Shown here: positions 11,188-21,199 of the stretch, piece after piece | Position numbering within the stretch: position 1 is the first letter of the stretch | Layout: each line of letters begins with the position of its first letter | Source: Setomelanomma holmii | Lineage: Eukaryota; Ascomycota; Dothideomycetes; Pleosporales; Phaeosphaeriaceae | Direction: 5' to 3' | DNA: 64,000 nt | NCBI GenBank assembly: GCA_010015745.1 | Contig: ML978201.1 | Location: 62,001-126,000, forward strand | Notes under the pieces: generated by a model | Database searches by the model: none | What the model saw: only the letters and a program-made list of their open reading frames with translations | What the model was told of the DNA's origin: nothing | Position numbers and translations under genes: made by a program

Positions 11188-11978
11188 ATGTCCGACAAAA
11201 GGCTAGATCCATTATTAGGCTTCCTACCGATAGAAGTTGACATCCACCGTCCACCTGGTGACCCCCTTCAACCCTCGCACATGGCCGTTTCCCCTGATCC
11301 ACGAGTTGGTCCAAGGATCCCAGGAGTCGCAAATTGTGACTAAAGATTCATACGACGATGCATTGATTTTGCGTTTTGTTGTCCGGCAAAAAGCTGGCAG
11401 CACGGGGGGCTGTAGGCCTGATCACTAGCTGTAGGTTTCTCGCTTTGGCGCAAAGCAGGTAAGTGTCGAAGACGAATGTTCTTCGAAACATTTTGCGCTG
11501 ATGTTTCGAAAGATTGGCAAAACAATTACCAATCCCGATAGCGACAAGTGCACTGGTACAAATACCCGGCGTACTCGCCATCCTACCCAGCGATACGATC
11601 ATCGGCGTACTGACATACGATTCGGCGCGCCTTGGCTTAGCACACCTGGACGCTCTGTCCATTGACCCATCAAGAATACGTATTTGCGGTATGCCAGCTA
11701 CCGGACATCTACGCAATGTCATACAGAATGGCGCAACATATGATGCAATTGCTATGGAGAAAGAAATGGTTGGCCAAGTTACAAGGTGGGTGGAGCAGGT
11801 AAAAGGCGAGGGAGAAGTCCTGGGGGCCATAGTGCTGGAGTGCACACAAATGCCACCGTATGCAGCGGCCATACAGCGAAGTATAAGAGTGCCGGTCTAT
11901 GATGTGTATACGATGGGCCACTGGTTCTACGCTGGGTTAGTTAGGCAGACTCCTGCGGCGTGGAATACGGACGCATGA
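11188..11978 (+). pseudogene. Asp/Glu/hydantoin racemase-like protein, disrupted
   Basis: The ATG at 11188 starts MSDKRLDPLLGFLPIEVDIH. An extra C in the C run at 11262-11266 shifts the frame; reading resumes as PFNPRTWPFPLIHELVQGSQ. A second shift near 11380 is needed to reach KKLAARGAVGLITSCRFLAL. There Cys lies in the position of the first catalytic Cys of the Asp/Glu racemase superfamily. An intron at 11459-11512 then joins in phase to LAKQLPIPIATSALVQIP, and the second catalytic Cys appears in GAIVLECTQMPPYAAAIQ. The rest is open to the stop. Superfamily members racemise amino acids or hydantoins, or isomerise or decarboxylate diacids, so the reaction is not predictable. It lies divergent from the dehydrogenase and inside the decayed cluster. 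Confidence 0.8.
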
Positions 11979-12048
11979 ATAATTAGTGCCTTGTATTCCC
12001 TTCTTTATTGTTGTCGTATGACCTTGGCACGTGGCCATCATTGAACTT

Positions 12049-12831
12049 CTAAAGCAAGAAGTCTCCATTCGTCTCCTTCAGCATCAATTGATACTCCGGC
12101 TCGAACTGCATGTACATGACTTCCGGGCTCCCTGTGCCCTTTTTGGTATATGCCGCCTCTTCGTCACTCACAATCGTCTTCTTGAGTTGACTTCCACTCG
12201 GCGCGATCGCAGCCTCGGTAAGCAGCTGGCACTGACACGCCCTTTCTAGAGCGATGAAGAAAGCCGCAGCCTCTGCCACAGTGCCACCACTCGTAAGAAG
12301 GCCATGATTTTGAAGGATTATGTTCTTCTTGCTTTTACCAAGCGCATCAGCGAGCTTGGCGCCCTCTTCCTTCGCGAAGACTACGCCGCCGAAGTATGCA
12401 TAGACAGCCAGGTCATTGTAAAACATACAGCTGTCCTGGTTCAACATATCGATAGGTTTACCGAAATTTGACCAGGCGCGACCATAGGGCGAGTGGACGT
12501 GGCATGCGGCGTTGATGTCAGGTCTCCGTTGATGGATCGCAGAATGAATCATGAAACCAGCAGTATTGATGAGTTTATCGGCCCCGCCTATCCAATTGCC
12601 GTCTTCGTCAACGTGAACCTGGCAAAAGTTCGGGTTCCCCCGAGTCCATCCATGATGTTTCCGATACCTATTCCGACATTCCGAATGGAGTGCTAGGGCT
12701 CAATTACGTGCGCGGATTCGACCGGGCATCGAGAAGCACAGTCCGCCCGCTTTCGAGACTCCGACTCGGTTGTGACCGATTGTGGTAGCTTGGGTAGGAG
12801 GACTGCAATACAATTCTGGCAGTGAAGACAT
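12049..12831 (-). pseudogene. Class II aldolase/adducin-like protein, N-terminus decayed
   Basis: The C-terminal two thirds are clear: VDEDGNWIGGADKLINTAGF, then MIHSAIHQRRPDINAACHVH and SPYGRAWSNFGK. These carry the AxxHxHxxYGR zinc-site pattern (His-x-His), and LQNHGLLTSGGTVAEA carries the third His. Upstream in the same frame an ATG at 12831 starts MSSLPELYCSPPTQ, but a TGA at 12700-12702 interrupts it. The residues before PNFCQVHVDEDG do not resemble the conserved GHxSxRD region that should precede the zinc site. No intron explains this. Family members are zinc-dependent aldolases or epimerases of sugar phosphates and hydroxyacids. The gene is divergent from the DUF1338 gene, only about 60 bp apart. 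A still-undetected N-terminal exon is possible but no candidate was found. Confidence 0.7.
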
Positions 12832-12894
12832 CGTGTTACTTAGAATGATATTGGCGCTGTTTCCTTGTATCAGAGAGAACCTCCTACTTCTACA

Positions 12895-14367
12895 ATGGTG
12901 CCGATGACAATTGAAACCGACACCAGTCCCCGAGACGAATTCGATGCGGATGAACTGCGCACATCGTTTGCGTTGGCCATGTCTGCCATGTACAAGAAGG
13001 AAGTCCCGCTTTATGGCAATCTCACGCAGATCGTACGAGCAGTGAATGAAGAAACTCTCGCAAATGCTTCTGATTGTCGCAACTCCGTCTTGAAGAATGG
13101 TGACGTTGCGTCAGAGCGACTTGAACCTGAAAGACATGGCGCTATTCGACTTGGGACCGCACACGAGCTCTTTACGGTCCGTCGCGTATTCGAGATCATC
13201 GGAATGTATCCCGTAGGCTACTTCGACCTATCACACGCTGGACTTCCAATGCATGCGACATGTTTTCGACCCACTACAACCACTGCCTTGAGAAAGAACC
13301 CTTTCAGGATCTTCACTACATTATTGAGACCCGAGCTGATGGAGGACGATGAAGCGAGAGGTGGAGCCACAAACCTTCTTGGACAGCGGAGTATCTTCAG
13401 TGAAGACCTGTTGAGGTTGTTAGACCTTGCAGAAAGGCAAGGCGGACAGTTGAAAGTGGACCAAGGCGACCTGTTCGTCCAAGAGGTAATGAAGACGTTT
13501 GATTGGAAACCGATCGCTGCAACGTCCAAGGAGCTGTACCAAACGCTGAAGGGGCAGCACCCCATCTTGGCCGACATCGCTTGCTTTCGAAGCGCTCACA
13601 TCAACCATCTGACACCAAGGACATTGAACATCGCCGCAGCGCAGGAACGAATGAAGGCCGAAGGTATGGCAGTCAAGGAGAGAATCGAGGGCCCACCACC
13701 GCGCGATTGCCCCATCTTGCTGCGCCAGACAAGCTTCCTGGCTCTGGAGGAGCGAATACAGTTTCCGACAGCGCATGGAGAGCTGAACACCACTGGGTCA
13801 CACAAGGCTCGCTTCGGCGAGATCGAAGAAAGGGGCGCAGCAGTCACGCTAGCGGGCCGAGAATTGTACGATAAGCTTCTGGACAAGGCTATGCGGAAGA
13901 TTTCCGGACATCCTTCATTCAAGCCCGACGAGCAAGATCAGATAGTTACCAGAACTTTCGCACAGTATCCGGATAGTTGGGATGAGCTGCGACGGCATGA
14001 CCTGGTTTACTTCCACTATCGATGCTGTCCTAGAGCCAAGCCTTTCCAGACTCAAAAAAGGTCGACCCGTGAAGAACTTCTCGCCTTGGACGTTATGGAA
14101 GCTGTACCGATCATGTATGAGGAATTCCTTCCCATGTCAGCAGCAGGCATTTTCCAGTCCAACCTTGGAAATCCAAATAGTGTTGCTGCCAAGATCCGTA
14201 CGGCCTTGTCAGACAAGACAGGATATGAGCACGCATTGCGCCGGCCCATTCTCGACATGAATGGCTTGTATGCTGAAGCTCAGGCGGCAAGTTTGCGGGC
14301 GTGCGCATTGGAACTGGGTTTGCCTGAAAAGGACTTTGTCGAGCAAGGGCGAGACAGCCACATATGA
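12895..14367 (+). CDS. 2-oxoadipate dioxygenase/decarboxylase-like protein (DUF1338, HglS/YdcJ family)
   Basis: A single-exon protein of 490 aa from the ATG at 12895 (MVPMTIETDTSPRDEF). Family landmarks occur in order: VPLYGNLTQIVRAVN; RHGAIRLGT (His at residue 81); the FEIIGMYPVGYFDLS block; HINHLTPRTLNI (His 235 and 238); IEGPPPRDCPILLRQTSF; and ARFGEIEERGAA (Glu 309), giving the expected two-His/one-Glu Fe(II) site. In the usual SHTARFGEIEQRG motif the Thr is Lys here (SHKARFGEIEERG). The end (YEEFLPMSAAGIFQSNLG) is also canonical. Characterised members convert 2-oxoadipate to D-2-hydroxyglutarate in lysine breakdown. The frame is unbroken although most cluster neighbours are not. Length fits the family. 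The activity is inferred from family membership. Confidence 0.88.
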   Translation: MVPMTIETDTSPRDEFDADELRTSFALAMSAMYKKEVPLYGNLTQIVRAVNEETLANASDCRNSVLKNGDVASERLEPERHGAIRLGTAHELFTVRRVFEIIGMYPVGYFDLSHAGLPMHATCFRPTTTTALRKNPFRIFTTLLRPELMEDDEARGGATNLLGQRSIFSEDLLRLLDLAERQGGQLKVDQGDLFVQEVMKTFDWKPIAATSKELYQTLKGQHPILADIACFRSAHINHLTPRTLNIAAAQERMKAEGMAVKERIEGPPPRDCPILLRQTSFLALEERIQFPTAHGELNTTGSHKARFGEIEERGAAVTLAGRELYDKLLDKAMRKISGHPSFKPDEQDQIVTRTFAQYPDSWDELRRHDLVYFHYRCCPRAKPFQTQKRSTREELLALDVMEAVPIMYEEFLPMSAAGIFQSNLGNPNSVAAKIRTALSDKTGYEHALRRPILDMNGLYAEAQAASLRACALELGLPEKDFVEQGRDSHI

Positions 14368-14418
14368 CCTTATCTCCTCGAATTGATGCTTTTTGGTGCA
14401 ACTCCCTAGCCCTTTCGG

Positions 14419-16586
14419 TTATCTAGTGAAGTCTGCGAGATCGTCGTACGTGATGTCCGGCTGCTGGAAGTCGCGCATGCCTTGAAGAAGCTCTTGAATA
14501 AACCATTCCGACTCGTTGGGAATGGACAGATCATCCAAGCCCACGATCCAGTCTTGAGATACTGCCAGCTGATCCAAATCGTTGGCTGCGTTTGCCGCCA
14601 GCTCTTCGAGGTTCGACATTGCGCTGAGTGGCTGTGTCCGATCGGTGCAAATCATACTGACGGTCTTCTCAGAAAGGGTTTCGAAGGTGTCGCGATACAC
14701 CGTAGCTTGAGTCCAGCGCTCTGCCATGATGACGAGCACTGTGTTGCAAGCCATACACGTATTGATAACGTCAGCCTGGCGAACTGCTTGTCTCACACGA
14801 GCAGATCTCCATAGGCAGTAGAGATACGTCATCCCAGCCATAAAGAAGATGTGGAGAGAGCCCCAGGTGAACTGAATTGTAGAAGTTTGATAGAGTCGTC
14901 GGTATAGCAAGCAGATTTCTCGTGCACGAATAGCGCGTTGCTCAAGAGCTGTAGCCACACTCTCCTCCTCGCCGGGTGGTGGTGTTATGGTGATGTAGTG
15001 ACGATTCAAGAGCAGTATCGAATGATTGTACGCCAGCTGGAACCACGTCTTAGAAGCAAAGACCGAGAGTGGGTGGGGGCCTGAATAGTCGATAGGTTCA
15101 GGGATAGTTGCATACCACTCCTCTAGCTCTTGCCTGAGATGCCCTGCTAAGACCTGCCGGGATGTGGAATGAGGCCCTGATGGTTTCGTCGTAGTCGGAT
15201 AGAGATTGTCCGCGAATCTGGACCAAAGCTGTCGAAGCTTTATGACGTGGATGGCTCCAGTCATATACGTTGGCGGATCATTGGAGTCCAAACGAGGCTG
15301 TTTCGTAATGCCGTCTTTGGTGATGTGATCATCCTCCAGGTCGCACGGCAATTCTACGTCGATAACATCGTCGGGAATACCAATGGTCGGCCCAGAATGA
15401 ACGCAGCAACTCGATCGATGTCATACGCGACCCAGAAGCATCTTCTTGACATTTCAGCGGACAGAGGATCTGTCAGCTTCCGGTACTTGGCGACGCTACG
15501 ATGGTACCCAAGCTCAATGTAATGCCGAATTGCCATGTCTGAGATCTTCCAGAGGCTGGCGCCAATTGGCGACCTGACAAAATACACTGTGCAGCAAAGA
15601 ATGCTCTGTATAGATTCGAGACCGTCGGTATCGAGCACAGCGGCTTGACGATCTAGCGCCATGGAATAGTACGCATCGGCTGAGTCACGATGCGCAGGAC
15701 CCAGCGCTAAAGACCCAATGGCGTACACCATGAGAACGAAAAACAGCGATAGGTCATCTACGCTATCAAGGCTTCCAGCTAAATTCGCTCTCATGCATAT
15801 ATCATCCCAAGTTTTGAACGTGGGTTTGTGCAAGAATGGATACTAGGGATGAATGTTTTTGAAGTAGGCTTGCGAAAGCGTTGCGGCCAGGTTTGGTGAA
15901 GGAAACGAGACGGATACCGTCAGATGGACCTCCGGACTTTGGCCTTTGGGCATTGGTGCGCTATGCTGCGAGCTTCCCGTGCGTTTCGGCAAGCCCATGG
16001 TAGCGCTGACAATCCGAGAAAACGACACAGCACACGATGGCCCGAAATAGTGGGGCTCCCTTCCTGCAGCACTCAAACACAGCAGAGCGACTTCGGTCGA
16101 TAAATCATCGATGCTTTCATCTTCTCCGTTGCCAGGAGATGCATGATTGTTGTGCGTATAGCCAGACGCATGCGGTTGTTGTAAGAGCCTCTGGTTGTTA
16201 GACGGGCCAAGGTCGTCTAGATGATCCAACGCAACTTCAGGTCGCGTTTGCTGCAGCAGGGACTCAAGATACGCAACTCTGGTCTCGAGAGATTTGAGGT
16301 AGTCTCTTGGTCGATGCAAACCCGTAGCCGGATCTTCGACCAGACAGTCTTTACGCTGTCAGTACCGCGAACAGTGACCGCGGAAAGCACGAACTCACCC
16401 CTACCAGTACGCACACAATTCTGACATTTCGGAGTTTGGCCATCGCACTTCAGATCCATCAGCAAACAGCGTGTACTCGAGCGCCTTGTTCAGGGTAGGG
16501 ACCTTCAGTTTCTTCCCTTTGCAGTGAATACATGCAAGCATCGTCCGCTCACCGAGGCGAACCCGTTTTGCGGTTGGCGCGCTCAT
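14419..16586 (-). pseudogene. Zn2Cys6 transcription factor, disrupted (cluster regulator candidate)
   Basis: The ATG at 16586 starts MSAPTAKRVRLGERTMLACI. Introns at 16448-16502 and 16349-16398 join in phase to give a perfect Zn2Cys6 knot (CIHCKGKKLK, CDGQTPKCQNCVRTGRDC; spacing C-2-C-6-C-6-C-2-C-6-C). A coiled-coil linker follows (YLKSLETRVAYLESLLQQ). At 15845-15843 an in-frame TAG replaces what is normally a Gln in NIHPxYPFLHKPTF. Near 15380-15384 one base is missing: GRPL runs out of frame, and IPDDVIDVELPCDLEDDHIT is recovered in the next frame. The fungal-specific TF domain then stays open to the stop at 14419. With both lesions, activation of neighbours is unlikely. Its position at the cluster edge suggests it once controlled it. 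Confidence 0.85.
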
Positions 16587-16995
16587 AGCGAAGCCAGACT
16601 ATTCGATCAGGTTGTGCTTTCAAGTAAAGACCTGAAGAAGTCATACAGCGGACGTCGTGCAAGTGTTAAGAGAGAGCCGCGATATGAGATTAGGTGCGGA
16701 AGCACGTGCCCGATTCGGTCTGCGCTACCGGTAAGACTTTCTTTGGGCGCCTCATCTTGTCGGCGGAACCGACCGTCTCTCATGTGCGAACACTACCACC
16801 CATCTACTGACGCAACGGCCACGCTCCCATTGAGCTAGTCCTGCCACGCTCTGGGATTCATACCATCATCCATGCTTCCACAATACCAGAATCCACCGAT
16901 CGACGCTTATCACAACCTTGGAAAGCCTGCATCGCGTGACGTGGCTTTCGGTGCAAGTCTGTACATTCAGCCATGAGTAGACATCGCTATGTCAC
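16587..16995. other. Intergenic region, promoter side of the transcription factor pseudogene
   Basis: Contains a CACGTG core near 16703 and no recognisable gene. It separates the transcription factor start from the 3' end of the next minus-strand gene. Confidence 0.4.
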
Positions 16996-18739
16996 CTACT
17001 CAACCATTATCTGTGATCGTCGATGAGCCCTATCAAGAGAGGCTCTTGGTTCGGCATAGCTCAATCGCCAATTAAGTGGTAGACGGTCCGCATGTGTAGT
17101 TCTTCGCGAGGCGTGGCCTACCACGACATGCATTTCAAAAGCATCCAAGCCGATCTGGTTCAGATAGGCCTCGTATTCGCTCGATTTGAAAGACTTCTTC
17201 ATCCAGTCTTCCGCCATAAAAGAGGGATACACGATGCGCAGAAGAGGCTCTCCACCATGAAACCGGTAATACTGCTGAATATCCTCGTGGGGAAACAGAT
17301 GAAGATCGATGCGCTTGATGGGTCCATCGACCGTTTCGAGCCAGCTCAGACTACATCCCTCCGTCCCGGGAAGAAGCTTGTTTAATTCGCCAACAATCGA
17401 CGAGATGCTTTTGAAGATGACTCCTTCGACCGAAACAAACCGGCAGTCTGTTCTGCGCGTACGGGCAAGATATCTGAGCATGGGCAGAAGATCGATAGGC
17501 TCCATGTCGAAACAGGCAGCGTCAATGTCGATTGACACATGGCCATTAAGCGCATCGAGCTTTGTGAGGTTCTCTCTTTGCGTCCACAAGTCGATGATAT
17601 ATTCCGTATTCTTCCTGTAAGTCGGCAGGTATTCTTGGCGAATTGTTCGGCACACCTGCGAGAGGTTGTAGTATTGACGTCGTTGTACAGGCACGGTTTC
17701 GCCGTCACGGAGAGGCAGGGTTGCATCGTCGTGTCGACACATTCTGAGTGGGGTTTCTTCGATCATGTGCTCGTAGATGAGGTTCCGGATCTCTACGCAG
17801 GGTTAGTAGCCTGGCATTTGGAGAACAGTGGGGTTGTGTACCTGGAGCTAGATCTAGCAAGCGCACCGGGGCTCCCTTATGAGACCTCTGCTCGGCATCT
17901 TCTCTGCTTGTGGAGTCGAGAACAGGCGTGGGGAATTGGTGATACTTAGGGTCAGAAATCGTAGTGGAGATAGGTGGTTCAACTTCCTGAGGGCCACGTA
18001 GCGTATCGGAAACGGAGGGCGGAGTAGCTTCGCAAGTTGCAAGCGCAGCTGTCGCAGTGGAGACATGTGTTTCGGCTTGCTCAGACTCATGCTGTGCGGT
18101 AATGGAAGAGCTAGACTGAGAGGCTTCGGAAGATTCGGACGCGGCTGGTGCATGGGTCGCATCTATTATCGGCACGAGGATTGGCTCGTTCTCGGTCGTT
18201 GCGTGGGCTTCTGGTGTTGAGAATGGCTCCGACGATAGTAATGCAGCTGGCACTTCTTCAGCCTTTGCAGCTGAAAGATGAACGGTCGAGGCAACCTCTG
18301 ATGGAGCGTCGACTGATCGTTCTGCCTCCTCTTCGACTGCTCGTGCTGGTTGCTTTGCAGCCTTCTCGGTCACCTCCTTCTTCGTGGTGACAAGAAGTCG
18401 CCGTTCGAGCGTCCATCCCTCCTTCGATTTCGTCTTCTCTTGATCTAAGGATACCTCAACGTCATTCCGTTTGTTTGACCCATCATTACGCTCTTTGGGA
18501 ACAGAGATCTGTGATGCTCCGCCTAACACGCTACCAACACTGACTTCATGGCCACCTCCACCAGTCACATGCGCTCCACCCTGGGCGTCGATAGGACTTG
18601 TGTTGGAAGTTTGAGCGTCTTCAAGTGGAACCGCTCCGCCTGCTGTATCGTCAGCACCAAACGCGTCGTTCGAGATCTCGCGTGTGCGCCTGGCCCTTGC
18701 GCAACCGAACAGGTCAGAGATCACTCCTGCGAACGCCAT
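16996..18739 (-). CDS. F-box-like hypothetical protein with a long low-complexity N-terminus
   Basis: Two exons, 18739-17842 and 17792-16996, around a 49-nt intron (17793-17841), encode 564 aa. The first ~290 residues are rich in Ser, Thr, Glu and Ala, probably disordered (for example SESSEASQSSSSITAQHESE). The splice creates LLDLAPEIRNLIYEHMIEET, the LPxEIRNxIYEyxL signature of a very large Dothideomycete family of F-box-like proteins. The C-terminal ~260 residues (YYNLSQVCRTIRQEYLPTYR and onward) follow that family's usual pattern. No catalytic function can be assigned. An adaptor role in ubiquitin ligation is the usual guess, but the N-terminal extension is unusual for the family. No lesions seen. 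Confidence 0.7.
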
Positions 18740-19003
18740 GACATGACCACCCCAGGGTTGGTCGAGAATGTCACAAAGAAATTGAGGGCAGTCCGTGAGA
18801 GCAGCAGACTGGAACAGCTTTGCGGGCGATTTGTTAATCTATCTTTCGAGCGGGATACTGGTTCGGGGCCTTTGGAAATGAGTGAGCCGAATCGAGCGAT
18901 ACGATTGGCTGGTGCGATTATGATTACACGAATCGAGTAAGGGGCGGGGACGTGCATACCCCTGATCTACATCATCGAAAGGACTCCAACTGAATGCCAC
19001 ACC

Positions 19004-20937
19004 ATGCACAACGAATTGCTCTATTCATCAATCCTCGGGCCTACGCAGATACGCCTTCTTTGGATTCTTCCTGCAATTGATTCTCGACAAGCTCTCGCAT
19101 GCAATCTCGAGACGCACATCGTCACCAAAGTTGATATGAGGTTCTCTCATACGTATGGGGTTCTACGACCGAGCTACGAACGATCACTTGCAACGGGTAT
19201 GAGACCAGCATAACGCGGAACCTACATGACGCGCTGCTCCGGTCGCGACTACCCACAGAAACTCGATACATCTGGGCTGACGCCCTTTGCGTCGACCAAT
19301 CTAGCAATGAAGAGAAACGTACATAGATCCCTCTGATGGGGAACGTGTTCGCGAACGCACGGCGCGTGATCATCTCGCTTGGCCCTGCTGACGATCTGGA
19401 TGCTGCTACTGCTGCACGAGCAATGATAGCTCTTTGGGACATACGCAAAACCTGTAGCCACTATGAGTGGGATCAGTATGAGTGCGATGAAGATTGCCAC
19501 CAAAAGGGCTTGCCGCAGGAAGTCGCGGACAATTTTCCACTACACCTGCAAGCTCTCAGGAAACTTTTCGATCGTCAGTGGTTTCATCGAATATGGTGTG
19601 TTCAAGAGCTTCAACTCAGCCGCGATGCAGTCATTCACTGGGAAAATGCAGAAATCGAGTGGGAACATATGGTCGAAACAGCCTGGTGGTTGCCAGACTT
19701 CTGTCAGCGATGGTCCATAGAAGACATCAATTGGGAATCTGCACAGAGGATGCATACTCGGAACAGAAGCACCTTGGTCGGCGGTATAGGTGGTCTTTTC
19801 CTTTCGAATCTTCAGCGATATCAGGCCTTCAAGAGCACCGATCCTCGCGATAAAGTTTCCGGATTGCTCGGGATCATGGCCTCTGATCTGCAGCGCGAAG
19901 TGCCGATGGAGATTGATTACACCAAATCCGTAGCTGATGTTTACATCGACTCCGTTTTTGCATATTGGATATTGTCGGATTGTTCGGGTTTGCATGTATT
20001 CAACTACGTGTTTCACGCCCCAGATTACGATGGCAACGACGACTTTCGCTCATGGGTGCCACGATGGGATTTGCCGTACGATCGAGTCAGTCTCAATTTT
20101 TTGGGATATAGTCCCTACTCCGCTGGTGGAACCGAGATGCAGATGTATCCCCGTCCAAGCCACACTTTTCTTGCTTTGCCTGGCCTGGAGTTCGATGTTA
20201 TATCACCTGCTGACCTGCAACAAGGGCACAACATAATGTCCTCAAACCGTCCAGCATCGCTGGAGCTACTTCTGTGCACTCAGCTTTGGTATGAGATCTG
20301 TTCAACCATTCCAGGAAGATCGCCACCGGAGCTGTCTGCTCTATGGAGTGCCGTGTAGGATTTGGTCAAAGAGGAGCCAGAGAGAGCTCCCCGAGCATGC
20401 AACTCGACCAAAGATTCGATTCCATCTCCAAACTGTCTTTCTGCGCTTTGGACTGCCGCAAGTACCCTCTCTGGAGGTTGGGGAGATCCGGGACCTCCTG
20501 AAAGTCCTTCAAGTCGTTTCTTCAGTGAACTGAAGGCTAACGCGAAGAGGAGTTACACCAAAGACTTTCTGGCAAATATGCTCGACCTGATGAAACATTC
20601 GAACGTCCTGTCAATCAATGTAGCTGCGGCTCTGGAGTCTACGCCACCAGACGGCTTTGGGCCTCGATTTGCAAGACTTGTCCGTGACATAGGTCACGGT
20701 CGACAGCTCTTTCGTACGAGCAATGGCACTTGGGGTCTTGGCCCGGACTGTGCTAGAGAAAGCGATTTCGTCGTGGTCATACTTGGAGCGGACATGCCTT
20801 GGCCCTTACGACCTAAGGGGAACAACGAATACCTGTTCCTTGGTCAAGCGTACGTCGGTGAGCTGATGGATGGTACGCTGGTACGGGATATGCAGGCAGG
20901 GAAGATCCACCAGCACGAATTCTGCCTCATTTGATGC
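19004..20937 (+). pseudogene. HET-domain (heterokaryon incompatibility-type) protein, disrupted
   Basis: The ATG at 19004 begins MHNELLYSSILGPTQIRLLW and reads into the HET domain entry (LACNLETHIVTK). One base is missing near 19130, after which the canonical core is recovered: YEVLSYVWGS, then SITRNLHDALLRSRLPTETR and YIWADALCVDQ. An in-frame TAG at 19324-19326 sits before IPLMGNVFANARRVIISLGP, where related proteins have Gln. A second in-frame TAG lies at 20356-20358 between LSALWSAV and DLVKEEPERAP. The tail is open to the TGA at about 20935. HET proteins trigger cell death on recognition of non-self partners in fusion incompatibility. Three lesions mean that no full-length protein is made. 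A truncated product from 19336 cannot be excluded. Confidence 0.82.
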
Positions 20938-21199
20938 GCATGCTTATGCAAAGAAAGTGCAGCCCATGATCACTGCAGCATAGTGTTTGCGCATGTCAGT
21001 CTAACATCGGAGACTCTTGGTATGACGCTATGTCGGCAAGTTGCTTCCAGTTGTCTCGCATAAGATGCTTCAAAAACTTACCCAATTCGGTCAGTATACG
21101 GCCAAGACCACCGATCTGCGCCACTACCTTGCGCAATTTGAGGACATATGACTATTCTAGGACCGCAAATTGGGTTCTTCTTGGATAGCCAGGCCCCCA

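Noticed and set aside
5519..16586. Explaining all cluster lesions as sequencing or assembly errors
   Set aside because: Homopolymer indels could be errors, but substitution nonsense codons, the 14-bp duplication and the lost aldolase N-terminus are not typical of them, and the genes from 24 to 48.6 kb show no such damage. It remains worth checking.
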